Part shown: in pieces, positions 1 through 9,398 of the stretch
Numbering within the stretch: position 1 is the stretch's first letter
Layout of the letters: each line of letters starts with the position of its first letter
Made by a program: the position numbers and the translations under genes
The notes under the pieces: generated by a model
The model's input: only the letters and a program-made list of their open reading frames with translations
Told to the model about the DNA's origin: nothing
Database searches by the model: none
DNA from: an uncultured Pelagibacteraceae bacterium
GTDB lineage: Bacteria; Pseudomonadota; Alphaproteobacteria; Pelagibacterales; Pelagibacteraceae
DNA: 47,196 nt
Direction of reading: 5' to 3'
NCBI GenBank assembly: GCA_902543665.1
Contig: CACBZI010000002.1
Span: 1-47,196 of the forward strand

Positions 1-1
1 G

Positions 2-1141
2 AGACTTGGAACAGAAACTGCTTTTAGTGTCTTAGCTGAAGCTAAGAAGCTTGAAGCTCAGGGTAAAGAAATGATTCACTTAGGTTTAGGTCAGCCAGAT
101 TTTATGACTCCTAAACATATTATGGACGCAGCGAAAAAAGCTATTGATGACGGGCATCATGGATATGTTTTAGCTAACGGGATTGCTGAATGCCGGCAAG
201 CAGTTTCAAGAAAAATAAAAAGTTTATATAAAAAAGAAGTTAGTCCCGAGCGGATTATGATTATGCCTGGTGGAAAACCTACAATGTACTTTGCTATTCA
301 AATGATTGGCGAGCCTGGTGCAGAAATAGTTCATCCAACACCTGGTTTTCCAATTTATGAGTCTATGATCAATTATACTGGTGCCAAAGCAGTTCCATAT
401 GATTTAACAAAAGAAAAAGATTTAAAATTTGATCCTGAAAAAATTTTATCTTTGATAACAGACAAAACTCGTCTTTTGATACTGATTAATCCAAATAATC
501 CAACAGGAAGTTTTGTTGAAAAACCTGCAATTGATTTTCTTGCTGAAGGTTTAAAGAAACATCCGCACGTTACAATTCTTAGTGATGAAATTTATAGCAG
601 ACAAATTTTTGATGGAAAAGAGATGCCGACTTTTTTTAATTACCCAGATTTACAAGACAGGTTGATAGTTTTAGATGGATGGAGCAAAGCTTACTCTATG
701 ACCGGCTGGAGAATGGGATGGAGCGTGTGGCCAGAAAATTTAATTCCTCATGTAACTAAATTAGCTATAAATAGTTTTTCTTGTGTAAATGCGCCTTCAC
801 AGTTTGCTGGAATAGCAGCATTAGATGGACCTGACGACTCTATACATCATATGATGGAAAAGTTTGATCAAAGAAGAAAATTAATTCACAAAGGTTTAAA
901 CGATTTACCCGGTGTTGAATGCAGTATGCCTGGTGGAGCCTTTTACGCTTTTCCAAATGTAAAGGGAACAGGTATGAGTGGAAGTGAATTTTCTAAGAAA
1001 TGTATGCATGAAGCAGGTGTGGCAATTGTTCCTGGAACAGCATTTGGCAAAACATCAGTAGATTATGTACGTTTTAGCTTCGCTGCATCGAGGGATAACA
1101 TTCAAAAAGCACTAGATAAAATATCAAAAATGCTTAAGTAG
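2..1141 (+). CDS. Class I/II PLP-dependent aminotransferase, 5' truncated by window start
   Basis: Frame stays open to base 2 (RLGTETAFSVLAEAKKLEAQGKE precedes the M at 71); GLGQPDF, NPNNPTGS and PLP-lysine motif SKAYSMTGWRMGW. Confidence 0.93.
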   Translation, partial: RLGTETAFSVLAEAKKLEAQGKEMIHLGLGQPDFMTPKHIMDAAKKAIDDGHHGYVLANGIAECRQAVSRKIKSLYKKEVSPERIMIMPGGKPTMYFAIQMIGEPGAEIVHPTPGFPIYESMINYTGAKAVPYDLTKEKDLKFDPEKILSLITDKTRLLILINPNNPTGSFVEKPAIDFLAEGLKKHPHVTILSDEIYSRQIFDGKEMPTFFNYPDLQDRLIVLDGWSKAYSMTGWRMGWSVWPENLIPHVTKLAINSFSCVNAPSQFAGIAALDGPDDSIHHMMEKFDQRRKLIHKGLNDLPGVECSMPGGAFYAFPNVKGTGMSGSEFSKKCMHEAGVAIVPGTAFGKTSVDYVRFSFAASRDNIQKALDKISKMLK

Positions 1142-1149
1142 GGTTGATT

Positions 1150-2646
1150 ATGAGCAGTTTACAAATGCCAAAAGTTGATATCGCAGTTATGTCTAAAAAA
1201 GATAAAATTGCTTCGGATCTTCGTAGAATTATCAATTCTAAAAATGTTCTCTCGAATCCTGATGAACTCAGACCTTTCGAAACTGACGGCTTGACGGCTT
1301 ATAGACAAATGCCTCTATTAGTAGTTATGCCTGAGACAGTTGAGGAGGTTAGTCAAATTTTAAAATATTGTAATGAGAACAAAGTTAAAGTAGTTCCAAG
1401 AGGAGCAGGTACAGGTTTATCTGGTGGTTCGATGCCTTTAGAAGATTGTGTTCTAATGGCAATGGGAAAATTTAATAAAATAATTGAGATTGATTATGAA
1501 AATAGATGTGTGGTTACGCAACCGTGTGTAACAAATTTAGCAATCACTCATGCTGTTCAAGACAAAGGTTTTTATTATGCTCCGGATCCATCAAGTCAAA
1601 TCGCATGTTCCATAGGCGGAAATGTAGCTGAAAATTCTGGCGGAGTTCATTCTCTTAAATACGGAGCTACCACAAATAATCTTTTGGGTATTCAAGTTGT
1701 TTTAATGGATGGAACTGTAACTAAATTTGGTGGTAAAGCCATGGACGCAGAGGGATATGATTTCTTAGGATTGATGACAGGTTCAGAGGGTTTACTTGGT
1801 GTTATCACAGAGGTTACTGTAAAAATTTTAAAGTCACCTGAAGTTGTTAAAGCCGCTTTAGTTGGGTTTCCATCAATTGAAGATGCAGGAAACTGTGTTG
1901 CTGAAATAATTGCAGAGGGATGTATACCGGCTGGGATGGAAATAATGGATAAAGCTCTGACGAAAGCAACTAATGATTATTCCAAAGCAGGTTACCCAAC
2001 TGATGCAGAGGCAATGATGATTGTAGAATTTGATGGAACAGAACATGAAGTCGAAGCTTACATTCAAAAGACAAAAGAAATTGCTGAAAAAAATAATTCA
2101 TCAAGTTTAAAAATCAGTAAATCAAATGAAGAGAGACTAAAATTTTGGGCCGGTAGGAAAGCAGCTTTTCCGGCTTGCGGAGTTTTAGCGCCTGATTACA
2201 TGTGTATGGATGGTTCAATACCTAGAGGAAAACTTGCTGAGGTTTTAAATGAAATTTCAAGACTTTCTAAAAAATATAATTTGCCAGTAGCTAATGCATT
2301 TCATGCAGGAGATGGAAACCTCCATCCTCTAATTATGTTTGATGCAAATGACAAAGAGTCTTTAAGAAAATGTGAGGAGTTTGGAGCTGATATATTAAAG
2401 TATTGTGTAAAAGTTGGTGGAGCTCTAACTGGTGAACACGGAGTTGGTATAGAAAAAAGAGAATTAATGTGTGAAGCATTCAATGATAAAGATATACAAC
2501 AACAATTAACAATTAAAGTTGCTTTAGATCCAAATTCATTATTAAATCCAGGCAAAGTTTATCCAATACTTAGAAAATGCGCTGAGGAAGGGAGAGTTCA
2601 TGTCCATGGAGGAAAAACAAAATTCCCAGACATCCCTAGATTTTAA
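1150..2646 (+). CDS. glcD: Glycolate oxidase subunit GlcD (FAD-linked oxidase)
   Basis: FAD-binding PRGAGTGLSGG; NAFHAGDGNLHP; C-terminal RVHVHGGKTKFPDIPRF typical of alphaproteobacterial GlcD; followed by glcE and glcF. ATG at 1150 preferred over TTG at 1144. Confidence 0.92.
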   Translation: MSSLQMPKVDIAVMSKKDKIASDLRRIINSKNVLSNPDELRPFETDGLTAYRQMPLLVVMPETVEEVSQILKYCNENKVKVVPRGAGTGLSGGSMPLEDCVLMAMGKFNKIIEIDYENRCVVTQPCVTNLAITHAVQDKGFYYAPDPSSQIACSIGGNVAENSGGVHSLKYGATTNNLLGIQVVLMDGTVTKFGGKAMDAEGYDFLGLMTGSEGLLGVITEVTVKILKSPEVVKAALVGFPSIEDAGNCVAEIIAEGCIPAGMEIMDKALTKATNDYSKAGYPTDAEAMMIVEFDGTEHEVEAYIQKTKEIAEKNNSSSLKISKSNEERLKFWAGRKAAFPACGVLAPDYMCMDGSIPRGKLAEVLNEISRLSKKYNLPVANAFHAGDGNLHPLIMFDANDKESLRKCEEFGADILKYCVKVGGALTGEHGVGIEKRELMCEAFNDKDIQQQLTIKVALDPNSLLNPGKVYPILRKCAEEGRVHVHGGKTKFPDIPRF

Positions 2647-3859
2647 TCAAAATACTTTTAAACCAACCTCTAGAGAGGAAATAGTTGAGATAATTAAAAC
2701 TTGTTATAGGAAAAATATACCTATAGAAATCAATGGATTAAAATCAAAAAATAAAATTGGAAGAAATTTTCAATCTGAAAAAACTTTAGATCTTTCTGAT
2801 TATAAAGGTATAATTGATTACAAACCTGAAGAGCTCTATATCAAAGTTAAAGCTGGTACACCTTTGAAAGAAATAGTAGAGAAGCTAGATAAGAATAATC
2901 AACAATTAGCTTTTGAACCGAATGATTTTGGTTACTTATTTTCTGGAGAAAGTAACAGCGGTTCGATTGGTGGAGTCGTTTCATGTAATTTTGCTGGATC
3001 ACGAAGATTTAAAGTTGGAAGTGTTCGAGATCACATACTTGGTTTTCAAGGGATTAATGGAAAAGGTGAAACTATTAAATCTGGGGGAACAGTAGTTAAG
3101 AATGTTACCGGTTATGATTTAAGTAAATTAGTATCGGGATCTTTTGGAACACTAATGATATTAACTGAGCTTTCAATAAAAGTTTTACCAAAACCAGAAA
3201 CAAGTAAAACTTTAATTATAAAGAACCCTCATCTTAAAAAAGCACTAGACTTTCTTGGAAAGGCATTGTCATCTTCCACAGATCCATCCGGTGGAGTTTT
3301 TTATCCAGATTACTTTGGGAAAGATTTTGTTCTGAACGATCTTACTCACGATGGAGGTTTAACTGCTATAAGAATTGAAGGTCCAACAAATTCTGTGGAT
3401 CAAAGAGTAAACAGATTGTCTAAAGAATTAGGTCTTTTGGATCAAGAGCTTTCTATTTTAGACAATGAACAAAGTAATATCTTTTGGAGTAGAACAAGAA
3501 ATTTGGAGGTTTTTAAAAAATTGGAAAATAATCTATTAAGGATAGTTCTTCCAATAAGTGAAACCTTACAGGTTATTCAAAAACTTAAAAGTTATGAGAT
3601 AAAATATTTTATTGACTGGGCAGGAAGCTTAATCTGGTCTTCATTTGATCAATTAGATACTAAAATACTAAATGAAATTAAGGATATAGTAAAAAAACAT
3701 CAAGGATATATCACTTTAATTAAGATAGAGGAGGACCTTAAGGCCTCTGCTGATATTTTTACAATAGATCCAATTAAGTATAAAATAAGTGAAAAAATTA
3801 AAAGGAGTTTTGATCCTAAAAGAATTTTTAACCCAGGAAAAATGTATACAGGTATTTAA
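2600..3859 (+). CDS. glcE: Glycolate oxidase FAD-binding subunit GlcE
   Basis: FAD_binding_4-like protein (SGSIGGVVSCNFAGSRR, VVKNVTGYDLSKL) between glcD and glcF; start overlaps the 3' end of glcD. Confidence 0.9.
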   Translation: MSMEEKQNSQTSLDFNQNTFKPTSREEIVEIIKTCYRKNIPIEINGLKSKNKIGRNFQSEKTLDLSDYKGIIDYKPEELYIKVKAGTPLKEIVEKLDKNNQQLAFEPNDFGYLFSGESNSGSIGGVVSCNFAGSRRFKVGSVRDHILGFQGINGKGETIKSGGTVVKNVTGYDLSKLVSGSFGTLMILTELSIKVLPKPETSKTLIIKNPHLKKALDFLGKALSSSTDPSGGVFYPDYFGKDFVLNDLTHDGGLTAIRIEGPTNSVDQRVNRLSKELGLLDQELSILDNEQSNIFWSRTRNLEVFKKLENNLLRIVLPISETLQVIQKLKSYEIKYFIDWAGSLIWSSFDQLDTKILNEIKDIVKKHQGYITLIKIEEDLKASADIFTIDPIKYKISEKIKRSFDPKRIFNPGKMYTGI

Positions 3860-5158
3860 ATGCAAACATCATTTACTGACAAACAACTTCAGGATAAAGA
3901 TAATAAAATAAGTGAGACAATAATTAGAAAATGTGTTCACTGTGGAATGTGTAATGCCACATGTCCTACTTATGGAATTAATGGCGAAGAGTTAGAGGGA
4001 CCGCGAGGAAGAATATATCTTATCAAAGATATGTTGGAAAATAAAAAACCAGCCACTAAAGAAATTGCAAAACATATAGACAGTTGTTTATCTTGTTACT
4101 CTTGCATGACTACATGTCCATCGGGAGTTAATTATATGCATTTAATTGATCATGGAAGAAATTATGTTGAAGAAACCTATAAAAGGCCTTTCCTTGACAG
4201 ATTATTTAGAAATATTCTCTCGTTTGTATTACCAAGGCCTAAAGTGTTTTTGTTAATGGCTTGGTTATCTAAAATTTTAAAACCATTTAGTTTTTTATTT
4301 CCAAAATTTTTGAGAAACGCCTTAAATTTAATGCCGGACAAAATACCTGGTAACAAATTAAAAAAAGAAAAAGTTTATAAGGTTACGAAAGGAAAAAAAG
4401 TTTCAAGAGTTGCATTGTTGACTGGATGCGTCCAAAGAGTCATATCACCTGAGATTAATGAGTCGACCATAAGACTTCTCAATAGACATAATGTTGAGGT
4501 TGTTGTAATGCCAGACATAAACTGTTGTGGATCTTTGAATCATCATTTAGGTAAACAAAAATTAGCTCATGAGTCTTTTAAAAATAATATTAACAGTTGG
4601 CATGACGAATATCTCAAAAATGGTTTAGACGCTATAATAAGCAATACATCAGGCTGTGGTACAACTTTAAAAGATTACGGTCATATTTTTAAAAATGACA
4701 AAGATCTGAAAAAAAAAGCAAAAAAAATTTCTGAATTAACAAAAGATATTACCGAGTACTTAGATGAGAATTTAAAGCTGAATATAAACCTTAATAACGA
4801 AAAAAAATATAAAATTGCATATCATTCAGCTTGTTCAATGCAGCACGGACAAAAAATTCATCAACAACCTAAAGATTTAATTTCAAAAACAGGCAATGAG
4901 GTTCTAGAAATACCAGAAGGACATTTGTGTTGCGGGTCTGCTGGTACTTATAATATCCTTCATCAAAAAATGGCAAAATCTCTGTTGCAAAATAAAGTAA
5001 AAAACATTGAAAAAATTTCACCTGATTTTATTTCAACTGGTAATATAGGCTGTATGACTCAAATTTCCTCTGGAACTAGAATTCCGATTATTCATACAGT
5101 TGAATTACTTGATTGGTTCACCGGTGGTCCAAAACCTGATAAATTAAATAATTTCTAA
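3860..5158 (+). CDS. glcF: Glycolate oxidase iron-sulfur subunit GlcF
   Basis: Two 4Fe-4S motifs (CVHCGMCNATCPTYG, CLSCYSCMTTCPSG) and CCG domains (INCCGSLNHH, LCCGSAGTYN); directly follows glcE. Confidence 0.93.
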   Translation: MQTSFTDKQLQDKDNKISETIIRKCVHCGMCNATCPTYGINGEELEGPRGRIYLIKDMLENKKPATKEIAKHIDSCLSCYSCMTTCPSGVNYMHLIDHGRNYVEETYKRPFLDRLFRNILSFVLPRPKVFLLMAWLSKILKPFSFLFPKFLRNALNLMPDKIPGNKLKKEKVYKVTKGKKVSRVALLTGCVQRVISPEINESTIRLLNRHNVEVVVMPDINCCGSLNHHLGKQKLAHESFKNNINSWHDEYLKNGLDAIISNTSGCGTTLKDYGHIFKNDKDLKKKAKKISELTKDITEYLDENLKLNINLNNEKKYKIAYHSACSMQHGQKIHQQPKDLISKTGNEVLEIPEGHLCCGSAGTYNILHQKMAKSLLQNKVKNIEKISPDFISTGNIGCMTQISSGTRIPIIHTVELLDWFTGGPKPDKLNNF

Positions 5159-5159
5159 A

Positions 5160-6116
5160 ATGAAAAAAAAAATCTTTGTTACCAGAAGGCTTCTTAAAGA
5201 AAATGAGGAGAAACTTAAAACTTTGTTTGAAGTTACTTTAAATAAAGATGATAAAATTTATACACCACAAGAAATTATTGATGGTTCAAAAAATTATGAT
5301 GGAATCTTAAGTTCAGTCACAGACCCAATAAATCACGATACAATTTCTAAATTATCTGATTCGATTAAAATAATTGCTAATGGTGCGGTTGGTTTTGGAA
5401 ATATAGACATTCAAGCTGCAAAAGATAAAGGAATAACTGTAACTAATACACCTGATGTGTTAACAGATGCAACAGCTGATATTCAAATATTACTTTTATT
5501 AGGTGCATCTAGAAAAGCTTACGAAGGACGAATAGCAGCCGAAAAGCAAAGCTGGAAGTGGTCTTGGGATTTTTTATTAGGAAAGCAAATGTCTTATAAA
5601 AGATTAGGAATTCTTGGAATGGGAAGAATAGGGAGAGCAGTAGCTAAAAGAGCAAAAGCTTTTAATATGGAGATACATTATCACAACAGGTCTAAACTTT
5701 CTTCAGACTTAGAGGACGGAGCGATTTATCATAAAGATTTAAAAAGCTTATTTGAAAAAAGTGAATTTTTATCGATTAACTGTCCCGCTACTCCAGAGAC
5801 AAAAAACTTAATTAATAAAGAGACCTTGAGTTATTTAGAAGATAATACAGTGGTAGGCAACGCAGCAAGAGGTGATGTAGTTGATGATGATGCTATGATA
5901 GAGGCATTGAAAAATGGGAAAGTTTTTGCTTATGGTTTAGATGTTTATAATGGTGAGCCAAAAATTCATCCTGAATATTTAAAGTTAAAAAATATTTTTT
6001 TGCTACCTCATTTAGGAAGTGCCACCAAAAGGACAAGGTGGGATATGGCATATAGGGCTACAAAAAATTTGGAAGATTTTTTTTCAGGCAAAAAACCACA
6101 AGATCAGGTAAATTAG
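5160..6116 (+). CDS. D-isomer-specific 2-hydroxyacid dehydrogenase (glyoxylate/hydroxypyruvate reductase-like)
   Basis: Rossmann motif LGILGMGRIGRAVAKRAKAF, NAARGDVVDDDAM, HLGSATKRTR. Confidence 0.9.
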   Translation: MKKKIFVTRRLLKENEEKLKTLFEVTLNKDDKIYTPQEIIDGSKNYDGILSSVTDPINHDTISKLSDSIKIIANGAVGFGNIDIQAAKDKGITVTNTPDVLTDATADIQILLLLGASRKAYEGRIAAEKQSWKWSWDFLLGKQMSYKRLGILGMGRIGRAVAKRAKAFNMEIHYHNRSKLSSDLEDGAIYHKDLKSLFEKSEFLSINCPATPETKNLINKETLSYLEDNTVVGNAARGDVVDDDAMIEALKNGKVFAYGLDVYNGEPKIHPEYLKLKNIFLLPHLGSATKRTRWDMAYRATKNLEDFFSGKKPQDQVN

Positions 6117-6212
6117 TACACCTCTAGATTGAATCTGCAATTTAAAATAATTCTAAAAAGTTCGAGACTCTGATTTGAGTTTATGCTTAAATATTTCAGT
6201 TAATTAACTAAC

Positions 6213-6218
6213 GGAGGA
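6213..6218 (+). promoter_or_regulatory. Strong Shine-Dalgarno (GGAGGA) before dctP
   Basis: acGGAGGAcatATG; the ATG is at 6222. Confidence 0.7.
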
Positions 6219-6221
6219 CAT

Positions 6222-7370
6222 ATGTCAAAAATAAAAAAAGGAGTAAAAACTCCATCAAGACGTAAGTTCTTTAAAGCAGCAGCAGCTACGGGTGCTGCAG
6301 CGGCAGCGACAGTTGCAATGCCTAACGTTGCATTTGGTGCTCCTCAAACTTTAAAGATGCAAGCGGCTTGGCCGTCAGGCGCTAACATTTTCTTTGAAAT
6401 GGCTGGCGACTACGCAAAAATGGTAGGCGACATGTCTGGAGGTGAATTAAAAATTGATCTTCAGCCAGTTGGAGCTGTAGTTAAGACTTCGGAAATTGGA
6501 CAAGCAGTAAGTTCAGGTGTACTTGATATGGGACACTGGGTAACAGCTTACTGGTATGGAAAAAATCCAGCAGCTTCTCTATTCGGTACTGGTCCGTCAT
6601 ACGGAATGTCATCTCAAGAAATTATGGGATGGATAGAGTATGGTGGAGGTAGAAAACTTTATGATGAAACACTTGCAAAAGTTGGTTTCGATTATATTGG
6701 TTTCTTCCATATGCCAATGCCTGCACAGCCTTTTGGATGGTTCAAAAAGAACGTAACAAAAGTATCTGATGTAAAAGGTATGAAGTACAGAACAGTAGGA
6801 CTAGCTACTAACGTATTAACAGCAATGGGAATGGTTGTAAGACAATTACCAGGTGGTGAAATTCAGCCTGCAATGAAGACAGGTTTGATTGAAGCTGCTG
6901 AGTTTAACAACCCAACATCAGACTCTCAATTTGGTATGCAAGACGTTTCTAAGCATTATCACTTAGGAAGCTTCCACCAATCACAAGAGATGTTTGAAAT
7001 CCCGGTTAATAAGAAGACATTTAATGGATTATCGCCTAAACATCAGGCTATTCTAAAAAATGCTGCCTATGCTGCGAACAGTGATAACTACTTTAAAGCA
7101 TTAGTAAGATACTCTGCTGACTTATCTAAATTGATGAACCAGCACAAAGTAAATGTGTATCAAACGTCAGATGCGATCTTAGCTCAACAATTAAAAGGTT
7201 GGGATAAAGTAATTGGTGATTTCAATAAGAAAGATCCATTCTTTAAAAAGATTGTAGACTCACAAAAAGCTTATGCTAAGAGAGTTATGAAGTACTTACT
7301 CATGAACCAACCTAATTACAAGTTGGCTTACGAGAATGAGTTCGGTTCAATAGCAAAAGTTAAAATTTAA
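6222..7370 (+). CDS. dctP: TRAP transporter substrate-binding protein DctP, TakP-like, Tat signal
   Basis: Twin-arginine signal SRRKFFKAAAATGAAAAATVAMPNVAFGA; GMKYRTVGL and LPGGEIQPAMKTGLIEAAEFNNP typical of the keto/hydroxyacid-type DctP family; followed by DctQ and DctM. Confidence 0.92.
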   Translation: MSKIKKGVKTPSRRKFFKAAAATGAAAAATVAMPNVAFGAPQTLKMQAAWPSGANIFFEMAGDYAKMVGDMSGGELKIDLQPVGAVVKTSEIGQAVSSGVLDMGHWVTAYWYGKNPAASLFGTGPSYGMSSQEIMGWIEYGGGRKLYDETLAKVGFDYIGFFHMPMPAQPFGWFKKNVTKVSDVKGMKYRTVGLATNVLTAMGMVVRQLPGGEIQPAMKTGLIEAAEFNNPTSDSQFGMQDVSKHYHLGSFHQSQEMFEIPVNKKTFNGLSPKHQAILKNAAYAANSDNYFKALVRYSADLSKLMNQHKVNVYQTSDAILAQQLKGWDKVIGDFNKKDPFFKKIVDSQKAYAKRVMKYLLMNQPNYKLAYENEFGSIAKVKI

Positions 7371-7385
7371 TTATATTTTAAACAT

Positions 7386-7416
7386 AAAAGGGGGCGTATT
7401 TGCGCCCCCTTTTTTT
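7386..7416 (+). terminator. Rho-independent terminator between dctP and dctQ
   Basis: AAAAGGGGGCG (7386-7396), loop TATTTG, CGCCCCCTTTT (7403-7413): 11-bp perfect stem followed by further Ts. Confidence 0.93.
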
Positions 7417-7454
7417 ATGGAAATAACAAAAAAATTAGCATAGTTTAAAAATTC

Positions 7455-8039
7455 ATGAGGGGATTTATTCATTTTGCAGATACTTTAAGTACTTCCGTAG
7501 GGAAAGCATTTTCTTGGTGTATCGTAATTTTAATGGGAGGAACTTGTTATGAAGTAGTTATGGCATATGCTTTCAATGCTCCTACCTTATGGAATTTCGA
7601 TTTTAGTTTACAAATGTATGGCGCAATTTTTATGATGGCAGGCGCATACACTTTATCTACAGAAGCTCATGTAAGAGGTGATGTAATTTACAGACTTTTT
7701 AAACCAAGAACACAAGGTTATATCGATTTAGTTTTATATTTTATTTTTTTCTTCCCTGGTGTACTCGCGTTAGCGTTTTATGGTTATGAATATGCCTCGC
7801 TTGCATGGAAGATAAAAGAAACAAGCTGGAACAGTCCAGCACAAATTCAAATTTATATGGCTAAATCTTTGATACCAGCTGCCGGAATTTTATTAGTTAT
7901 TCAAGGTATTAGCGAAGTCTGTAGATCAATTATTTGTATTCAAACCGGTCACTGGCCTGCTCGAATGGTAGTAGCTGAGGAGACAGAAAAAATGTTAATG
8001 CGAACTTCACAAGACGAGGATCAAAAAGATGTTATTTAG
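7455..8039 (+). CDS. dctQ: TRAP transporter small permease DctQ
   Basis: Four-TM small protein between DctP and DctM; overlaps dctM by 11 nt. Confidence 0.88.
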   Translation: MRGFIHFADTLSTSVGKAFSWCIVILMGGTCYEVVMAYAFNAPTLWNFDFSLQMYGAIFMMAGAYTLSTEAHVRGDVIYRLFKPRTQGYIDLVLYFIFFFPGVLALAFYGYEYASLAWKIKETSWNSPAQIQIYMAKSLIPAAGILLVIQGISEVCRSIICIQTGHWPARMVVAEETEKMLMRTSQDEDQKDVI

Positions 8040-9390
8040 TTTAACTAATCCCGAAATGGCAATTTTAATGATGTCAATTTTCTTATTTGCTGTACTGCTA
8101 GGTTTTCCTATCGCATTTACTTTAATGGCGATGGGAGTTGGTTTTGGCTACTACGCTTATTTTGATCCCACTAGAATGGAACATCTTTTTGATAATAGAA
8201 TTTTCCAATTATTTGTTCAGAACACTTATACAGTGATGGATAATACTGTTTTAACCGCCGTCCCACTCTTTTTATTTATGGGCTACTTAGTTGAGAGAGC
8301 CGGAATAGTTTCTAGATTGTTTTTTGCGATCAGACTAGCATCTCATAGATTACCAGCTTCTATGGCTGTTGCCGCACTTGTAACTTGCGCTTTATTTTCA
8401 ACAGCGACAGGAATTATTGGTGCTGTTGTTACACTAATGGGATTACTTGCATGGCCTGCAATGATAAGGGCAGGATATGATAAAAAATTTGCCTCAGGAG
8501 TAATTTGTTCTGGTGGATGTTTAGGAATTTTGATTCCTCCAAGTATCATGTTAATTGTTTATTCAGTTATTGCTCAGCTTTCACCTTTAAGATTGTTTGC
8601 AGCAGCAATTTTCCCAGGATTATTATTAGCTGGTCTTTATATAATGTACGCAGTTACACTTGCTTATTTTAATCCATCAATAGCGCCTAAACCTCCAAAA
8701 GAGGATATTCCACCAAGATCTGAAATTTTAAAAGAGGTAATGGTGTCGTTCTTACCGCTGTTCTCATTAATAATATTAGTATTAGGAACTATTTTAGGAG
8801 GACTTGCTACACCTGCAGAGGCTGCAGCAGTAGGAGCCTTTGGTGCATTAGTGCTTTCTTATTTCTACAAGACTTTAAAATGGAAAAACTTTAAAGAGTC
8901 TGTATTTCTAACAGCAAAGACAACTGCAATGATAATGTGGTTATTCATTGGCTCTTGGACTTTCGCATCTGTTTTTTCTTACTTAGGTGGCCATGAAGTT
9001 TTCGAGCATTTCTTTAAATCAATGAATTTACAACCATGGCAATTCTTAGTAATCACACAAATAATTATTTTCTTATTAGGATGGCCATTAGAGTGGACAG
9101 AAATTTTAATTATATTTGTTCCAATATTTTTACCTTTAGTAGCTTTCTTCGAGGTAAATCCTTATTTTTTCGCAATGCTTATCGCTTTGAATTTACAAAC
9201 TTCATTTTTAACACCGCCCATGGCAATGTCCGCCTACTATTTAAAAGGTGTCCAATCTAAAAATGTAGAGTTAATGGATATATTTAGAGGCATTATGCCT
9301 TTCCTAGGTATTGTTATATTTGCCATGTTTTTAATGTATCTATTTCCAGGAATAGCTCTTTGGTTGCCAGATACATTATTCGCTAATTAA
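8029..9390 (+). CDS. dctM: TRAP transporter large permease DctM
   Basis: Polytopic 453-aa protein with GGCLGILIPPSIMLIVYSVIAQ and ATPAEAAAVGAFGAL. Confidence 0.93.
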   Translation: MLFSLTNPEMAILMMSIFLFAVLLGFPIAFTLMAMGVGFGYYAYFDPTRMEHLFDNRIFQLFVQNTYTVMDNTVLTAVPLFLFMGYLVERAGIVSRLFFAIRLASHRLPASMAVAALVTCALFSTATGIIGAVVTLMGLLAWPAMIRAGYDKKFASGVICSGGCLGILIPPSIMLIVYSVIAQLSPLRLFAAAIFPGLLLAGLYIMYAVTLAYFNPSIAPKPPKEDIPPRSEILKEVMVSFLPLFSLIILVLGTILGGLATPAEAAAVGAFGALVLSYFYKTLKWKNFKESVFLTAKTTAMIMWLFIGSWTFASVFSYLGGHEVFEHFFKSMNLQPWQFLVITQIIIFLLGWPLEWTEILIIFVPIFLPLVAFFEVNPYFFAMLIALNLQTSFLTPPMAMSAYYLKGVQSKNVELMDIFRGIMPFLGIVIFAMFLMYLFPGIALWLPDTLFAN

Positions 9391-9398
9391 CAATTTAA

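Noticed and set aside
2913-3095. Plus-strand 60-aa ORF inside glcE; also 9036-9260 in dctM and 42058-42276 in atpG
   Set aside because: Alternative-frame ORFs within well-supported genes, no motifs or ribosome-binding sites.
6117-6221. Possible riboswitch or regulated leader before dctP
   Set aside because: Only short weak dyads (AGATTGAATCT, GAGACTC); no recognisable riboswitch core and no clear promoter hexamers.
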